A stretch of DNA of 64,000 nt, from NCBI RefSeq assembly GCF_003732425.1, contig NZ_MOBX01000015.1, forward strand, positions 266,303 through 330,302. Direction: 5' to 3'. Every line of letters starts with the position of its first letter. Positions within the stretch are counted from its first letter, which is position 1. Both the position numbers and the translations under genes were made by a program. Source of the stretch: Pseudomonas fluorescens (lineage in GTDB: Bacteria > Pseudomonadota > Gammaproteobacteria > Pseudomonadales > Pseudomonadaceae). Positions 17,319 to 26,304 of this stretch are shown piece after piece. Under the pieces are notes generated by a model. That model was not told the DNA's origin, made no database searches, and worked only from the letters and a program-made list of their open reading frames with translations.

Positions 17319-18098
17319 TCAGGTACGCATCCCGCGCCCACTTACCAGCAACCGCGCACAACCGAGATACAGCACAACGGTCGCGACAAGCATGAAGGTG
17401 ATCGCGATGCCGATCTTGATATCCGACACGCCCAGAATGCCGTAGCGGAAAGCGTTGACCATGTGCAGCACCGGGTTGGCCAGCGACACGGTCTGCCAGA
17501 ACGGCGGTAGCAAGGTGATCGAGTAAAACACCCCACCCAGGTACGTCAGCGGCGTCAGCACAAAGGTCGGGATGATCGAAATATCATCGAAGTTGCGCGC
17601 AAACACCGCGTTGATGAAGCCCAGCAGCGAGAAAATCGTCGCCGTCAGCACCACCACCAGCACCGTCACACCAAGGTGATGCACCTGCAAATGGGTGAAA
17701 AACAGCGACAGAATGGTCACGATCACGCCGACCATCAGACCACGCAACACACCGCCAATGGTGAAGCCGATCAGAATCGTGTGCGGCGACACCGGCGACA
17801 CCATCAACTCTTCGATGGAGCGCTGGAACTTGCTGCCGAAGAAACTCGAGACCACGTTACCGTAGGAGTTGGTGATCACCGACATCATGATCAGCCCCGG
17901 TACGATGTACTCCATGTAAGTGAAACCACCCATGTCGCCAATCTGCCGGCCGATCAGATTACCGAAGATCACAAAGTACAGAACCATGGTGATCGCCGGC
18001 GGCAGCAGGGTTTGTGGCCAGATCCGCGTAAAGCGTTTGACCTCGCGGTAAACGATCGTTTGCAGGGCGACGAGGTTGGGTCGGAATTCGGAACTCAT
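17319..18098 (-). CDS. ABC-2 type transporter permease
   Basis: A 259-residue inner-membrane permease with six predicted hydrophobic segments and the ABC-2 signature region (MVSPVSPHTILIGFTIGG). It overlaps its ATPase gene by 4 nt. The pair resembles NodIJ/YadGH-type exporters and PA2811/PA2812. The substrate is not known; members of this group export polysaccharides, lipids or drugs. PAO1 has the same order with the GST gene next to it. Confidence 0.93.
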   Translation of the reverse strand: MSSEFRPNLVALQTIVYREVKRFTRIWPQTLLPPAITMVLYFVIFGNLIGRQIGDMGGFTYMEYIVPGLIMMSVITNSYGNVVSSFFGSKFQRSIEELMVSPVSPHTILIGFTIGGVLRGLMVGVIVTILSLFFTHLQVHHLGVTVLVVVLTATIFSLLGFINAVFARNFDDISIIPTFVLTPLTYLGGVFYSITLLPPFWQTVSLANPVLHMVNAFRYGILGVSDIKIGIAITFMLVATVVLYLGCARLLVSGRGMRT

Positions 18099-19027
18099 AC
18101 CGCCACCTTCGACAGATTTTTCTCCACCAGGGACACGAACAGCTCCTCGAGGCGATTGGTTTTGTTACGCAGGCTCAGCACTTCGATGTTTTGCTGCGCC
18201 AACTGAGTGAACAGCGCCGTGATGCCCATGGACTTGTCGACCTGGACTTCCAGGGTATGGCTGTCGATCAACCGGGCCGGATAGCCGAGCAATTGCGGCG
18301 CGGCGCTCAAGTCGTTTTTCAGGTCCAGCAGGAAGGTTTCGACGTGCAACTGGCCCAGCAATTGTTTCATGCTGGTGTTCTCGACAATGGTGCCGTGGTC
18401 GATGATGCCGATGTTGCGGCACAACTGCTCAGCCTCTTCCAGATAGTGCGTGGTGAGGATGATGGTGATGCCTTTCTGGTTCAGTTCAGTGAGGAACGTC
18501 CACATCGAGCGGCGCAGCTCTATGTCGACCCCGGCAGTCGGTTCGTCGAGGATCAGCAGACGCGGTTCGTGCACCAGCGCACGGGCGATCATCAAGCGCC
18601 GCTTCATGCCGCCGGACAACGAACGTGACGGCACATCGCGTTTGTCCCATAGACCAAGCTGGGTCAGGTACTGCTCGGCGCGTTCCTTGGCGATTTTCGC
18701 CGGAATGCCGTAGTAACCGGCCTGGGTCACGACGATGTCGAAAGTCTTTTCGAACTGGTTGAAGTTGAATTCCTGGGGCACCACGCCGATCGAGCGCTTG
18801 AGCGCTGCCGGGTTCTTGTCCAGGTCATGGCCGAAGATATTCACTGTGCCGCTGGTCTTGTTCACCAGGGTCGAGAGAATGCCGATGGTCGTGGATTTGC
18901 CGGCACCGTTAGGGCCGAGCAGGGCGAAAAAGTCACCTTCGGCGACGTCCAGATCGATACCACTCAAGGCCTGGAACCCGTTGCCGTAGGTTTTGGTTAG
19001 CTGCCGGATGGACAGAGCGGAACTCAT
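18095..19027 (-). CDS. ABC transporter ATP-binding protein
   Basis: A 310-residue ATPase for the ABC-2 permease downstream. Walker A is GPNGAGKST (near residue 40), the signature is LSGGMKRR, and Walker B is LLILDEPTAGVD. A C-terminal tail of about 90 residues after the ATPase core ends in an EELFVSLVEKN motif typical of the NodI/DrrA-like group. The start at 19027 (MSSALSIRQL) is preferred over a longer frame whose extra residues show no similarity to the fold. Confidence 0.94.
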   Translation of the reverse strand: MSSALSIRQLTKTYGNGFQALSGIDLDVAEGDFFALLGPNGAGKSTTIGILSTLVNKTSGTVNIFGHDLDKNPAALKRSIGVVPQEFNFNQFEKTFDIVVTQAGYYGIPAKIAKERAEQYLTQLGLWDKRDVPSRSLSGGMKRRLMIARALVHEPRLLILDEPTAGVDIELRRSMWTFLTELNQKGITIILTTHYLEEAEQLCRNIGIIDHGTIVENTSMKQLLGQLHVETFLLDLKNDLSAAPQLLGYPARLIDSHTLEVQVDKSMGITALFTQLAQQNIEVLSLRNKTNRLEELFVSLVEKNLSKVAV

Positions 19028-19160
19028 ATCGGATTTACGCACCAAGAAGGGAAGAAAGGGATACATAAGGGCGGGCGGCGAGGGAAACAACCGCAGCACC
19101 CGAGCGCAATGGTGCTTGCCGCCGCCGCACAAGTACAGTCAAGTGTGTCGATAGTAAGTA

Positions 19161-19784
19161 TTAAGTCAACGCGGTCATGACCGCTTTCTGGTAAGCCGGA
19201 CGCTGCTTCAAGCGCTCGTACCAGGCTTGCAGATGCGCCTGTGGCGCGCGCTCGATGGGCATCTCGAACCAGGCATAAATGAAACTGCCCAACGGGATAT
19301 CGCCCATGCCGATGTCTTGTCCAGAGAGATAGGGCTGACTGGCCAAGGCATGGTCGGCCATGCTCAGCAACTCATTGCATTCCTTGATCGCAGCGTTGAT
19401 CGCAGCCCAGTCCTGCTTGTCCGCCGGGGTGCGCAACACGCCCCAGAACACCGTGCGGAAGGGGCCGGCAAAACTTGAAGTGGTCCAGTCCATCCATTTG
19501 TCAGCGATGGCTCGCGCTTGCAGATCCGCCGGATACCAGTGGCTGTCCGGCGCATGTCTGGCCAGCAGATAGCGGACGATGGCGTTGGATTCCCACAGCA
19601 CGAAACCGTCGTCCTCGATCACTGGCACCCGGCCGTTCGGGTTCATCGCCCGGTACTCGGGTGTGTCGACCACACCGAATGCGCCGCCGGCATCGATCGC
19701 CTCGTAGGCCAGGCCCAGCTCTTCAGCCGCCCACAATGGCTTCCTGACATTCGATGAGTTTTTCCGTCCCCAGATCTTCAGCAT
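19161..19784 (-). CDS. Glutathione S-transferase family protein
   Basis: A 207-residue cytosolic GST. The thioredoxin-like N-domain begins MLKIWGRKNSSNVRK, with the Ser-Ser-Asn region in the catalytic position. It continues to NGRVPVIEDDGFVLWESNAI, whose VPV and E-S residues bind glutathione, and the all-helical C-domain covers about 90-205. It corresponds to PA2813 by position next to the ABC pair and fadE. The substrate is unknown. Confidence 0.93.
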   Translation of the reverse strand: MLKIWGRKNSSNVRKPLWAAEELGLAYEAIDAGGAFGVVDTPEYRAMNPNGRVPVIEDDGFVLWESNAIVRYLLARHAPDSHWYPADLQARAIADKWMDWTTSSFAGPFRTVFWGVLRTPADKQDWAAINAAIKECNELLSMADHALASQPYLSGQDIGMGDIPLGSFIYAWFEMPIERAPQAHLQAWYERLKQRPAYQKAVMTALT

Positions 19785-19827
19785 GACCGCCTCTTTTCAA
19801 ATGAGTGGGCAGGCAGCATACGCCGGA

Positions 19828-20487
19828 TCAGGTACGGCTCAAATCACTCTGCATATCGCCCAGCCGTTGCGGCTGCAGATCAGTGAACAGATGCGGATAG
19901 CACTTTTGCAGATGTTCGAAGAAGAACGTTTCCGGCACATCGGCGAATTGACCGTGATCGACCAGATACTCCATCAACTGCGCACCGTCACGGTTGAACG
20001 GGTGAAAAACGCTGTCGTTAACGCCGTCGAACTCCAGCGGTGCAACGTTGAACAATTCGCAGAGTTTCTGATTGAACGCCGGCGTGGCCTTGACCCAGCG
20101 CTCATTGAGGAACAACTCGGTGTAACCGTGCATGGCGAACATGTCGCTCTTCAGCAGCTCGAGCAGGCGCGGGGTCGACAGGTGATTGCGCACATCGGCC
20201 AGACCGATGCGTGCCGGGATCCCGCAATGCCGCGCACAACCGGCGAGCAGCGTGGCTTTCGGCACGCAATAACTCTCCCCCGTTGCCAGCGCATAGCTGC
20301 CACGCAAGGTCTGCGGATCACGGCTGAAGGTGTAGGGGTTGTAGCGCACCGCCTCACGCACGGCGTAATAAAGACTGATCGCCTGCTCGAGCGGATCGCG
20401 GCTGGCACCCCGATGTTGTTCGGCGAACTCCACCACCGCCGGGTGGTCACTATCGATGAAGCGGCCGGGGCTCAGATACTCGTGCAT
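19828..20487 (-). CDS. Transglutaminase-like domain protein, catalytic Asp apparently replaced
   Basis: A 219-residue protein of the transglutaminase/cysteine-peptidase superfamily. Cys74 in GESYCVPKATLLAGC and His120 in MHGYTELFL fit the catalytic Cys and His. Where the third residue normally sits (DPT/DPA after the Trp), this protein has KATPAFN, so Asp appears to be Thr135. Arylamine-peptide hydrolase or scaffold roles are equally possible. The start at 20487 (MHEYLSPGR) has AGGAG 9 nt upstream. It lies between the GST and the divergent fadE, as PA2814 does in PAO1. Confidence 0.85.
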   Translation of the reverse strand: MHEYLSPGRFIDSDHPAVVEFAEQHRGASRDPLEQAISLYYAVREAVRYNPYTFSRDPQTLRGSYALATGESYCVPKATLLAGCARHCGIPARIGLADVRNHLSTPRLLELLKSDMFAMHGYTELFLNERWVKATPAFNQKLCELFNVAPLEFDGVNDSVFHPFNRDGAQLMEYLVDHGQFADVPETFFFEHLQKCYPHLFTDLQPQRLGDMQSDLSRT

Positions 20488-20735
20488 GACGACAATCTCC
20501 TGGGTGAGCCCCGAGTCTAGCGACAGCGTCAGCACAGAGATAACGACGTTTCGGCCAAACTTGGACGCAAAGACGCGGGATCAGCGAACGATTTCCCACA
20601 CGTGTTGCCCACCGAACCTACGAAAACCATCCGGGGTTTCCCACGATTTCAATCACCTTGGTCTGACCACCCGGTTTTACAGATGCCGTCTAAGCTCTGG
20701 AGGGTCGTTTTGCCTTGGTTCACGGAGGACTGAAT

Positions 20736-23183
20736 ATGCTGTTGTTGTGGATACTGGTTTTGATCGTTGGCGTGGCATATCTCGCCCACCGGCGTACCGC
20801 CCCGCTGCCCGCGCTGGGCATCGTGGCCGTCTATCTGCTGGCGATGGGTATTTTCAGTCATGCGCCGGGCTGGTTATTGGCGGTGTTGTGGATCTTGCTG
20901 GCGGTGGTCGCTGCACCGCTGCTGTTGCCTGACCTGCGCCGCAAACATTTCACTGCGCCGCTGTTCAGCTGGTTCCAGAAAACCCTGCCACCCATGTCGC
21001 AGACCGAGCGCGACGCGATCGACGCCGGCACTGTGTGGTGGGATGGCGAGCTGTTCAGCGGTCGTCCGGACTGGGACAAACTGCTGGCCTATCCCAAGGT
21101 GCAATTGAGCGAAGAAGAACAGGCGTTCATCGACGGCCCGACCGAGGAGCTTTGCGCGATGGTCACTGACTGGCAGATCGGCCAGTCAATGGACCTGCCG
21201 GCCGAAGCCTGGGCGCATATCAAGGAACACGGCTTCTTCGCCCTGATCATCCCGAAAGAATTTGGCGGCAAGGGCTTCTCGGCTTACGCCCACTCGCAAG
21301 TGGCGATGAAACTCGCCACCCGTAGCGGTGACCTCGCCTCCACCGTGATGGTGCCCAACTCCCTCGGCCCGGCCGAACTGCTGCTGCATTACGGCACCGA
21401 CGAACAACGCAATCACTACTTGCCACGCCTGGCCCGCGGCGATGACATCCCCTGCTTCGCCCTCACCGGCCCACTGGCAGGTTCCGATGCCGGTGCGATG
21501 CCCGACACCGGCATCATCTGCAAAGGCCAATGGGAAGGTCAGGAAGTCATCGGCCTGCGCCTGAACTGGGAAAAACGCTACATCACCCTCGGCCCGGTCG
21601 CGACCCTCCTCGGCCTGGCTTTCAAGGCCTATGACCCGGAACATCTGTTGGGCGACAAGGAAGACCTCGGCATCAGCCTCGCGCTGATTCCGACTGATAC
21701 CGCAGGCGTGGAAATCGGTCGTCGTCACCTGCCACTGGGTGCGGCGTTCATGAACGGCCCGAATTCGGGTAAAGACGTGTTCATCCCGCTGGACTTCCTC
21801 ATCGGCGGTCAGGAGATGCTCGGCAAGGGCTGGATGATGCTGATGAACTGCCTGTCGGTCGGCCGTTCGATCTCGTTGCCGGCTGTCGGCACTGGCGCGG
21901 CCAAGTTCACCAGCCTGGTTACCGGTCAGTACGCGCAGATTCGTGAACAATTCAACGTACCGCTGTCGGCTTTCGAAGGTATTCAGGAAGCCATGGCGCG
22001 CATCGGCGGCAACGCGTGGATGATGGACGCGGCACGGATGCTCACCGCCAACGCGGTGGATCTGGGCGAGAAGCCGTCGGTGCTGTCGGCGATTCTCAAG
22101 TATCACCTCACCGAACGCGGCCGCGAGTGCATCAGCCACGCCATGGATGTGCACGGCGGCAAGGCGATCATCATGGGCCCGAACAACTACCTCGGGCGCA
22201 GCTGGAACGGCGCGCCGATCTTCATCACTGTGGAGGGCGCGAACATCCTTTCGCGCAACCTGATGATCTTCGGTCAGGGTGCGATTCGCTGCCATCCGTT
22301 CGTACTGAAGGAAATGGCTCTCGCCGGTCGTGAGGACAAGGATCAGGCGCTGAAAGAGTTCGACGGCTTGCTGCTCAAACACATCGGTTTCGCCGTGAGC
22401 AATGCCGCCAGCACGCTGGTGCTGAACCTCGGTTTCGGCCATTTCGAACATGCGCCGGGCGACAAGATCAGCCAGGGCTACTTCCGCGCACTCAATCGTC
22501 AGGCCGCGGCATTCGCCATGCTCGCCGACTTCAGCATGATGCTGCTGGGCGGCGAACTGAAACGTCGCGAACGTCTGTCGGCCCGTCTGGGCGATGTATT
22601 GAGCAACCTGTATCTGGCCTCGGCCGCGCTCAAGCGTTATCACGATCTGGATTCGCCGGCGTATATGGAACCGCTCTTCAGATGGGCGATGGAAGAAAGC
22701 CTCGGCCAATCGGAACGGGCGCTGGACGAGTTGCTACGCAACTTCCCGAACAAAGTGTTCGGTTGTCTGTTGCGCGCCATTGTCTTCCCGTTCGGTCGTC
22801 GTCACAAAGGCCCGTCGGACAAACTCGGTGCCGAAGTGGCTGGCGTCATTGGTCGCGCCAAGGGCGATCCGGCACTGGAAGAACTGCTCGCCGGTTGCTA
22901 TCGCCCGCAGTCGGCAGACGATGCAGTCGGCGCGCTGCAACACGCCAGTGATTTGCTGAATGCCGCGCAGCCACTGCACAAAAAACTGCACACCTCGCTG
23001 AAAAGCGGTCAGGTGAAACCGGCCGCGGGTGAACATGCCATCGATGCAGCACTTGAGGCCGGGGTGTTGCAACCGGTGGAAGCGCAGAGTCTGCGCGATG
23101 CCGAAGCGGCACGACGCAAGGTGATCGACGTCGACGATTTCGACAAAGAGGAGCTGGCGCTGGCAGAGGGCAAAGTCCGCTGA
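20736..23183 (+). CDS. fadE: Acyl-CoA dehydrogenase FadE
   Basis: FadE catalyses the first step of fatty-acid beta-oxidation, FAD-dependent oxidation of acyl-CoA to enoyl-CoA. The 815-residue protein matches the E. coli FadE layout. It has two N-terminal hydrophobic helices (LLLWILVLIVGVAYLA and a second near 25-50), the acyl-CoA dehydrogenase core (ALTGPLAGSDAGAMPDTG, about 230-250) and the long C-terminal DUF1974 region. The ATG at 20736 follows GGAGG by 7 nt and is preferred to an upstream GTG. It corresponds to PA2815. Confidence 0.95.
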   Translation: MLLLWILVLIVGVAYLAHRRTAPLPALGIVAVYLLAMGIFSHAPGWLLAVLWILLAVVAAPLLLPDLRRKHFTAPLFSWFQKTLPPMSQTERDAIDAGTVWWDGELFSGRPDWDKLLAYPKVQLSEEEQAFIDGPTEELCAMVTDWQIGQSMDLPAEAWAHIKEHGFFALIIPKEFGGKGFSAYAHSQVAMKLATRSGDLASTVMVPNSLGPAELLLHYGTDEQRNHYLPRLARGDDIPCFALTGPLAGSDAGAMPDTGIICKGQWEGQEVIGLRLNWEKRYITLGPVATLLGLAFKAYDPEHLLGDKEDLGISLALIPTDTAGVEIGRRHLPLGAAFMNGPNSGKDVFIPLDFLIGGQEMLGKGWMMLMNCLSVGRSISLPAVGTGAAKFTSLVTGQYAQIREQFNVPLSAFEGIQEAMARIGGNAWMMDAARMLTANAVDLGEKPSVLSAILKYHLTERGRECISHAMDVHGGKAIIMGPNNYLGRSWNGAPIFITVEGANILSRNLMIFGQGAIRCHPFVLKEMALAGREDKDQALKEFDGLLLKHIGFAVSNAASTLVLNLGFGHFEHAPGDKISQGYFRALNRQAAAFAMLADFSMMLLGGELKRRERLSARLGDVLSNLYLASAALKRYHDLDSPAYMEPLFRWAMEESLGQSERALDELLRNFPNKVFGCLLRAIVFPFGRRHKGPSDKLGAEVAGVIGRAKGDPALEELLAGCYRPQSADDAVGALQHASDLLNAAQPLHKKLHTSLKSGQVKPAAGEHAIDAALEAGVLQPVEAQSLRDAEAARRKVIDVDDFDKEELALAEGKVR

Positions 23184-23257
23184 TCCTGACAGGCATGTCA
23201 ATGCGCGCGCGGGCGCTTTATACTCCCGCGCCCGTTTTGCTCTTGAGGACTTATCTC

Positions 23258-23665
23258 GTGTCCAACGTCGTTGCCGATCATCTTGTTTTGCTCGACCACC
23301 TGCGCAGTATCCTGGTCGCCGTAGGTGAGGCCGATCAGGTGCCCGAAGAAAGCCATGCCTTGTTCCTGGAGCGCTTCGATGAACTGCTGGCATCGCTACC
23401 GATCGAACCGATCGAAAGCCAATACCTGGGCCAGGACATCCTGACTCAAGTGATTAGCCGTTATCCGCAGATCGCCCACCTGATCCCGCGCGATCTGCTG
23501 TGGTTCTTCGCCGGCGACTGCCTGCACTACCTGTCCGATGAAGAGATCGACTTGTATCAGGCACTGGAAGAACGTCGCTACGAAGCCGAACAGAACGATG
23601 AGCCGTTCGACTGGAATCAGGAAAAACAGCTGCTGGCGATGTCCGCTCAGGACAGCAAGCACTGA
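23258..23665 (+). CDS. PA2817 family protein of unknown function
   Basis: A 135-residue acidic, probably cytosolic protein. It has no membrane segment and no recognised catalytic motif, but shows the conserved pattern IPRDLLWFFAGDCLHYLSD. It follows fadE by 74 nt on the same strand, as its relatives do in pseudomonads. The GTG at 23258 (VSNVVADHLV) was chosen because TTGAGG precedes it by about 10 nt; earlier in-frame codons lie in low-quality sequence. A shared terminator follows. Confidence 0.85.
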   Translation: MSNVVADHLVLLDHLRSILVAVGEADQVPEESHALFLERFDELLASLPIEPIESQYLGQDILTQVISRYPQIAHLIPRDLLWFFAGDCLHYLSDEEIDLYQALEERRYEAEQNDEPFDWNQEKQLLAMSAQDSKH

Positions 23666-23680
23666 TTTCCCACCGTTATA

Positions 23681-23717
23681 AAAATGCCCGCATGGTTGAC
23701 CATGCGGGCATTTTTTT
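23681..23717. terminator. Bidirectional terminator
   Basis: AAAATGCCCGCATGGT / ACCATGCGGGCATTTTTTT is a long perfect stem with A and T runs on either side. It lies between the convergent PA2817-family gene and the LysR gene, so it can serve both. Confidence 0.9.
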
Positions 23718-23726
23718 GCGCTGGCG

Positions 23727-24725
23727 TCAGAGTAGACCTTCGCTTTCGGGCAATTCATACGCCATCGCGGCGTTGCTCTCCCCCACCGATTTGCCCGGTT
23801 TGCTCAAGGTCGGCTCTTTCTGCAGGCACTCCACCAGATAGTCGATAAACACCCGCAACTTGGGTGGCAGATAACGCGTCGGCGAGTGCAGCAACCACAA
23901 TCCGCCATGATAGGAAGCAAGAAACGTCCAGTCCGGCAACACCTGTACCACCAACTTTTGCTCAAGCGCATAGCGGGCAGTGAAATACGGCAGGCTGCCG
24001 ATGCCGATGTGCTGCAACACCGCCCCCAATCGCACGCCCGTGTGATTGGCGGCATAACGACCACGCACACCGACTGTCACCGCTTTGGTGCCCCGCTTGA
24101 ATTTCCAGCGCGCGTCGCTCGGGGTTTCGCCCAGATAAATACAACTGTGATTGAGCAAATCATGCGGGTGAGTCGGTGTGCCGTGTTCGGCCAGGTACTG
24201 CGGCGTGGCACAGAGCAAGTGGTCGATGGTCAGTAATTGCCGACCGACCAGCCCGGCGGGTGGCCGATCGGTAATGCGAATCGCCAGATCGACATGGTCG
24301 TCGATCAAATCGACCTGACGATCCTCCAACAGCAACTCGACATCGACCTTGGGATAACGCCGCAGAAACTCCGGCATGTGTGGATGAATCACGAAGCGCC
24401 CCACCGCTTTCGGCACGCTGACGCGCACCAGTCCTTCCGCTTCATGGGTGAACTGACCGCTGATTTCCATCACCGACTTGGCCGCGCTGACCATCTCCTG
24501 ACAGCGCTTGAACACCTCTTCCCCGCCGTCACTCAGTCGCAGCTTGCGCGTAGTGCGCTGCAGCAACCGCGTAGCCAGGGCTTTTTCCAGACGCGAAATG
24601 CTGCGACTGACCGCCGACGGCGATGAACCGAGCTGGCGGGCCGCTTCAGAAAAACTGCCGGTCTCCACGACTTTCACGAAGATCGCCATCTCACCGAGCA
24701 GCGGTAGTGGAAGATTTATGCTCAC
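23727..24725 (-). CDS. LysR family transcriptional regulator
   Basis: A 332-residue regulator. The winged-helix DNA-binding domain lies at about 10-70 (MAIFVKVVETGSFSEAARQL and SAVSRSISRLEKALATRLL) and the effector-binding domain at about 95-305. The GTG start at 24725 (VSINLPLPLLGE) has AAAGGA about 10 nt upstream, whereas the TTG start three codons earlier does not. It is divergent from the AlaX-like gene across about 90 nt, the classical arrangement for a LysR protein and its target. It may therefore control the editing/oxygenase/exporter genes; the ligand is unknown. Confidence 0.92.
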   Translation of the reverse strand: MSINLPLPLLGEMAIFVKVVETGSFSEAARQLGSSPSAVSRSISRLEKALATRLLQRTTRKLRLSDGGEEVFKRCQEMVSAAKSVMEISGQFTHEAEGLVRVSVPKAVGRFVIHPHMPEFLRRYPKVDVELLLEDRQVDLIDDHVDLAIRITDRPPAGLVGRQLLTIDHLLCATPQYLAEHGTPTHPHDLLNHSCIYLGETPSDARWKFKRGTKAVTVGVRGRYAANHTGVRLGAVLQHIGIGSLPYFTARYALEQKLVVQVLPDWTFLASYHGGLWLLHSPTRYLPPKLRVFIDYLVECLQKEPTLSKPGKSVGESNAAMAYELPESEGLL

Positions 24726-24755
24726 AGCGCACAAGTCCTTTGAGGTTTTAACGGA

Positions 24756-24784
24756 TTATCACGTTATTACACGATTCATATAAT
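24756..24784 (+). promoter_or_regulatory. Promoter for the AlaX/oxygenase/LysE genes
   Basis: TTATCA, 17 nt and TATAAT (24779-24784) form a sigma-70-like promoter within the AT-rich space shared with the divergent LysR gene. The imperfect ATTATCACGTTATTA segment upstream of the -10 could be the LysR site, but no clear T-N11-A pair can be fixed. Confidence 0.5.
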
Positions 24785-24815
24785 AAAAAAAGAAACTTTA
24801 ATAAGGGCATGGAAT

Positions 24816-25442
24816 ATGACGCTTCGCCTCTTTTTCCATAGTGATGACCTCAAGGCCAATGTGGAAGTCCTCGACTGCACGCCCCGCGACACCGAATTTG
24901 CCGTGGTGCTGCGCGCCACGCTGTTTCATCCGCAAGGGGGTGGCCAGCCCTGCGACACTGGCTGGATCGGTGACAGCCAGGTGCTGCGCGTGGTGCAGGA
25001 GACGGATCGCATCATTCATTTCGTCGAGCACCCTGTGCCCCTCGGCATGACCAGCATTCGCATCGACGAAGAACGTCGTCGCTTCAACACGCGCATGCAT
25101 TCGGCCGGCCACCTGATCGGGCATTTCGTGCAAGCCATGGGCTGGACGCCGATCAAGGCACATCACTGGCCTGATGAAGGCCGTGTGCAATTCAAACCGG
25201 GCGATATCGCTCAGGAAGTCGATGCAGACGCCGTTCAATACGGCATCGGCCAGTGGATCGAACACGATCTGCCGCGCCTGACCTCGCTGCGTGAAGGCGC
25301 GCGGGAAATCAGTTTCGGTGAGCTGCCGGCCTACGGCTGCGGCGGCACCCATGTACGCAGCCTGAAGGATTTGGGCACAGTCACGATCGCGTCCCTGTCG
25401 CAGAAAAAGGGCACCTTGTCGGTCCATTACAGCGTGGATTAA
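24816..25442 (+). CDS. Free-standing alanyl-tRNA editing protein (AlaX-like)
   Basis: A 208-residue zinc-dependent hydrolase related to the editing domain of AlaRS. The two metal motifs are complete: His95-SAG-His99 and Cys175-GGT-His179. There is no aminoacylation domain. Known AlaX proteins remove Ser or Gly from tRNA-Ala; some relatives protect against non-proteinogenic amino acids. It is preceded by a promoter and by the divergent LysR gene, and followed after 75 nt by a 2OG oxygenase and a LysE exporter on the same strand. This context suggests it may deal with an amino acid made or moved by the neighbours, which is inference. Confidence 0.9.
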   Translation: MTLRLFFHSDDLKANVEVLDCTPRDTEFAVVLRATLFHPQGGGQPCDTGWIGDSQVLRVVQETDRIIHFVEHPVPLGMTSIRIDEERRRFNTRMHSAGHLIGHFVQAMGWTPIKAHHWPDEGRVQFKPGDIAQEVDADAVQYGIGQWIEHDLPRLTSLREGAREISFGELPAYGCGGTHVRSLKDLGTVTIASLSQKKGTLSVHYSVD

Positions 25443-25517
25443 GGATTTTGGGCGGTGCAGCGCGCATCGCTCGACGCCGGGGGGACCGCGTTCGCCGGTT
25501 CCGTTGACTATCGATAG

Positions 25518-26303
25518 ATGGACCTACAAAAAATGATGCTAGACGTCGAGCGTCTCGATGAGACGTGCATAAAAAAACTGGCCAACGAAGAAGTCCTTGC
25601 CATCCGCGTCAAAGGCTTTTTGCCTGAGCCGCTGGCGATCCAGATTGGCGACAAGATCCTGGGGCCTGGTTTTGAAGGCTACATCAACGCACCGAGTATT
25701 GGCCGCATTGGTATGGCGTTTTATGAAGCGGAAAATCAGCCGTTGCTTATCGAAGACTACTTCGAGCGCGCCACCAGCAATATCGCGGAACTGCGCAAGC
25801 GTTGCGCTCCCTACTCTTCACCCGTTGATACGCTGCGCTGCATGCTCGACGAGTCATGGCCAGCCGGGGCGCATCTGGAAAACCTTTACGGACGTAAAAT
25901 GTATGTCGGCCTGTCCCGCGTAGTTAAGCCCGGGGTGTGCTTCCTCGCCCATCACGACATCTTTGCCAAAGATGCCCCGGACAGCTTTCAGGCCCGCAGC
26001 CTGGAAGCACAGTTCGCCTGCAATGTTTACCTGAACATGCCGACCGAAGGCGGCGCACTGCAAATGTGGGATGACGACATTTCTGCGGATCAGTTCGACG
26101 AAATGCGCGGCGCCAGTTACGGCATCGACCCTGCCCTGCTCGGCCCGCCAGCCCTTGAGGTGCGGCCGAATCCCGGCGATTTCATCATGTTCAATTCGCG
26201 CTGCATGCACTCGGTAACCCCCGGTGTGGCGGACCCGCGCCTGAGCCTTTCGTTCTTTGTCGGCTACCGCGGCAATGCTTCCCCCCTGACTTTCTGGAGC
26301 TGA
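25518..26303 (+). CDS. Fe(II)/2-oxoglutarate-dependent oxygenase
   Basis: A 261-residue double-stranded beta-helix enzyme. The facial triad is visible: His145-x-Asp147 (AHHDIF) and distal His231 (RCMHSVTP), and Arg241 in DPRLSLSFF is placed to bind 2-oxoglutarate. Size, the NVYLNMPTEGGALQMW strand and the LysE neighbour resemble small amino-acid hydroxylases and the BesD-type radical halogenase family. Halogenases replace the Asp by Gly, so this copy is predicted to be a hydroxylase. The substrate is not known. No good Shine-Dalgarno precedes the ATG at 25518; Met6 or Met7 are alternatives. LysE starts one base after its stop, so the two are surely co-expressed. Confidence 0.82.
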   Translation: MDLQKMMLDVERLDETCIKKLANEEVLAIRVKGFLPEPLAIQIGDKILGPGFEGYINAPSIGRIGMAFYEAENQPLLIEDYFERATSNIAELRKRCAPYSSPVDTLRCMLDESWPAGAHLENLYGRKMYVGLSRVVKPGVCFLAHHDIFAKDAPDSFQARSLEAQFACNVYLNMPTEGGALQMWDDDISADQFDEMRGASYGIDPALLGPPALEVRPNPGDFIMFNSRCMHSVTPGVADPRLSLSFFVGYRGNASPLTFWS

Positions 26304-26304
26304 G

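Noticed and set aside
21186..22709. 507-codon reverse frame inside fadE
   Set aside because: Shadow of a confidently identified gene; the translation has no recognisable domain.
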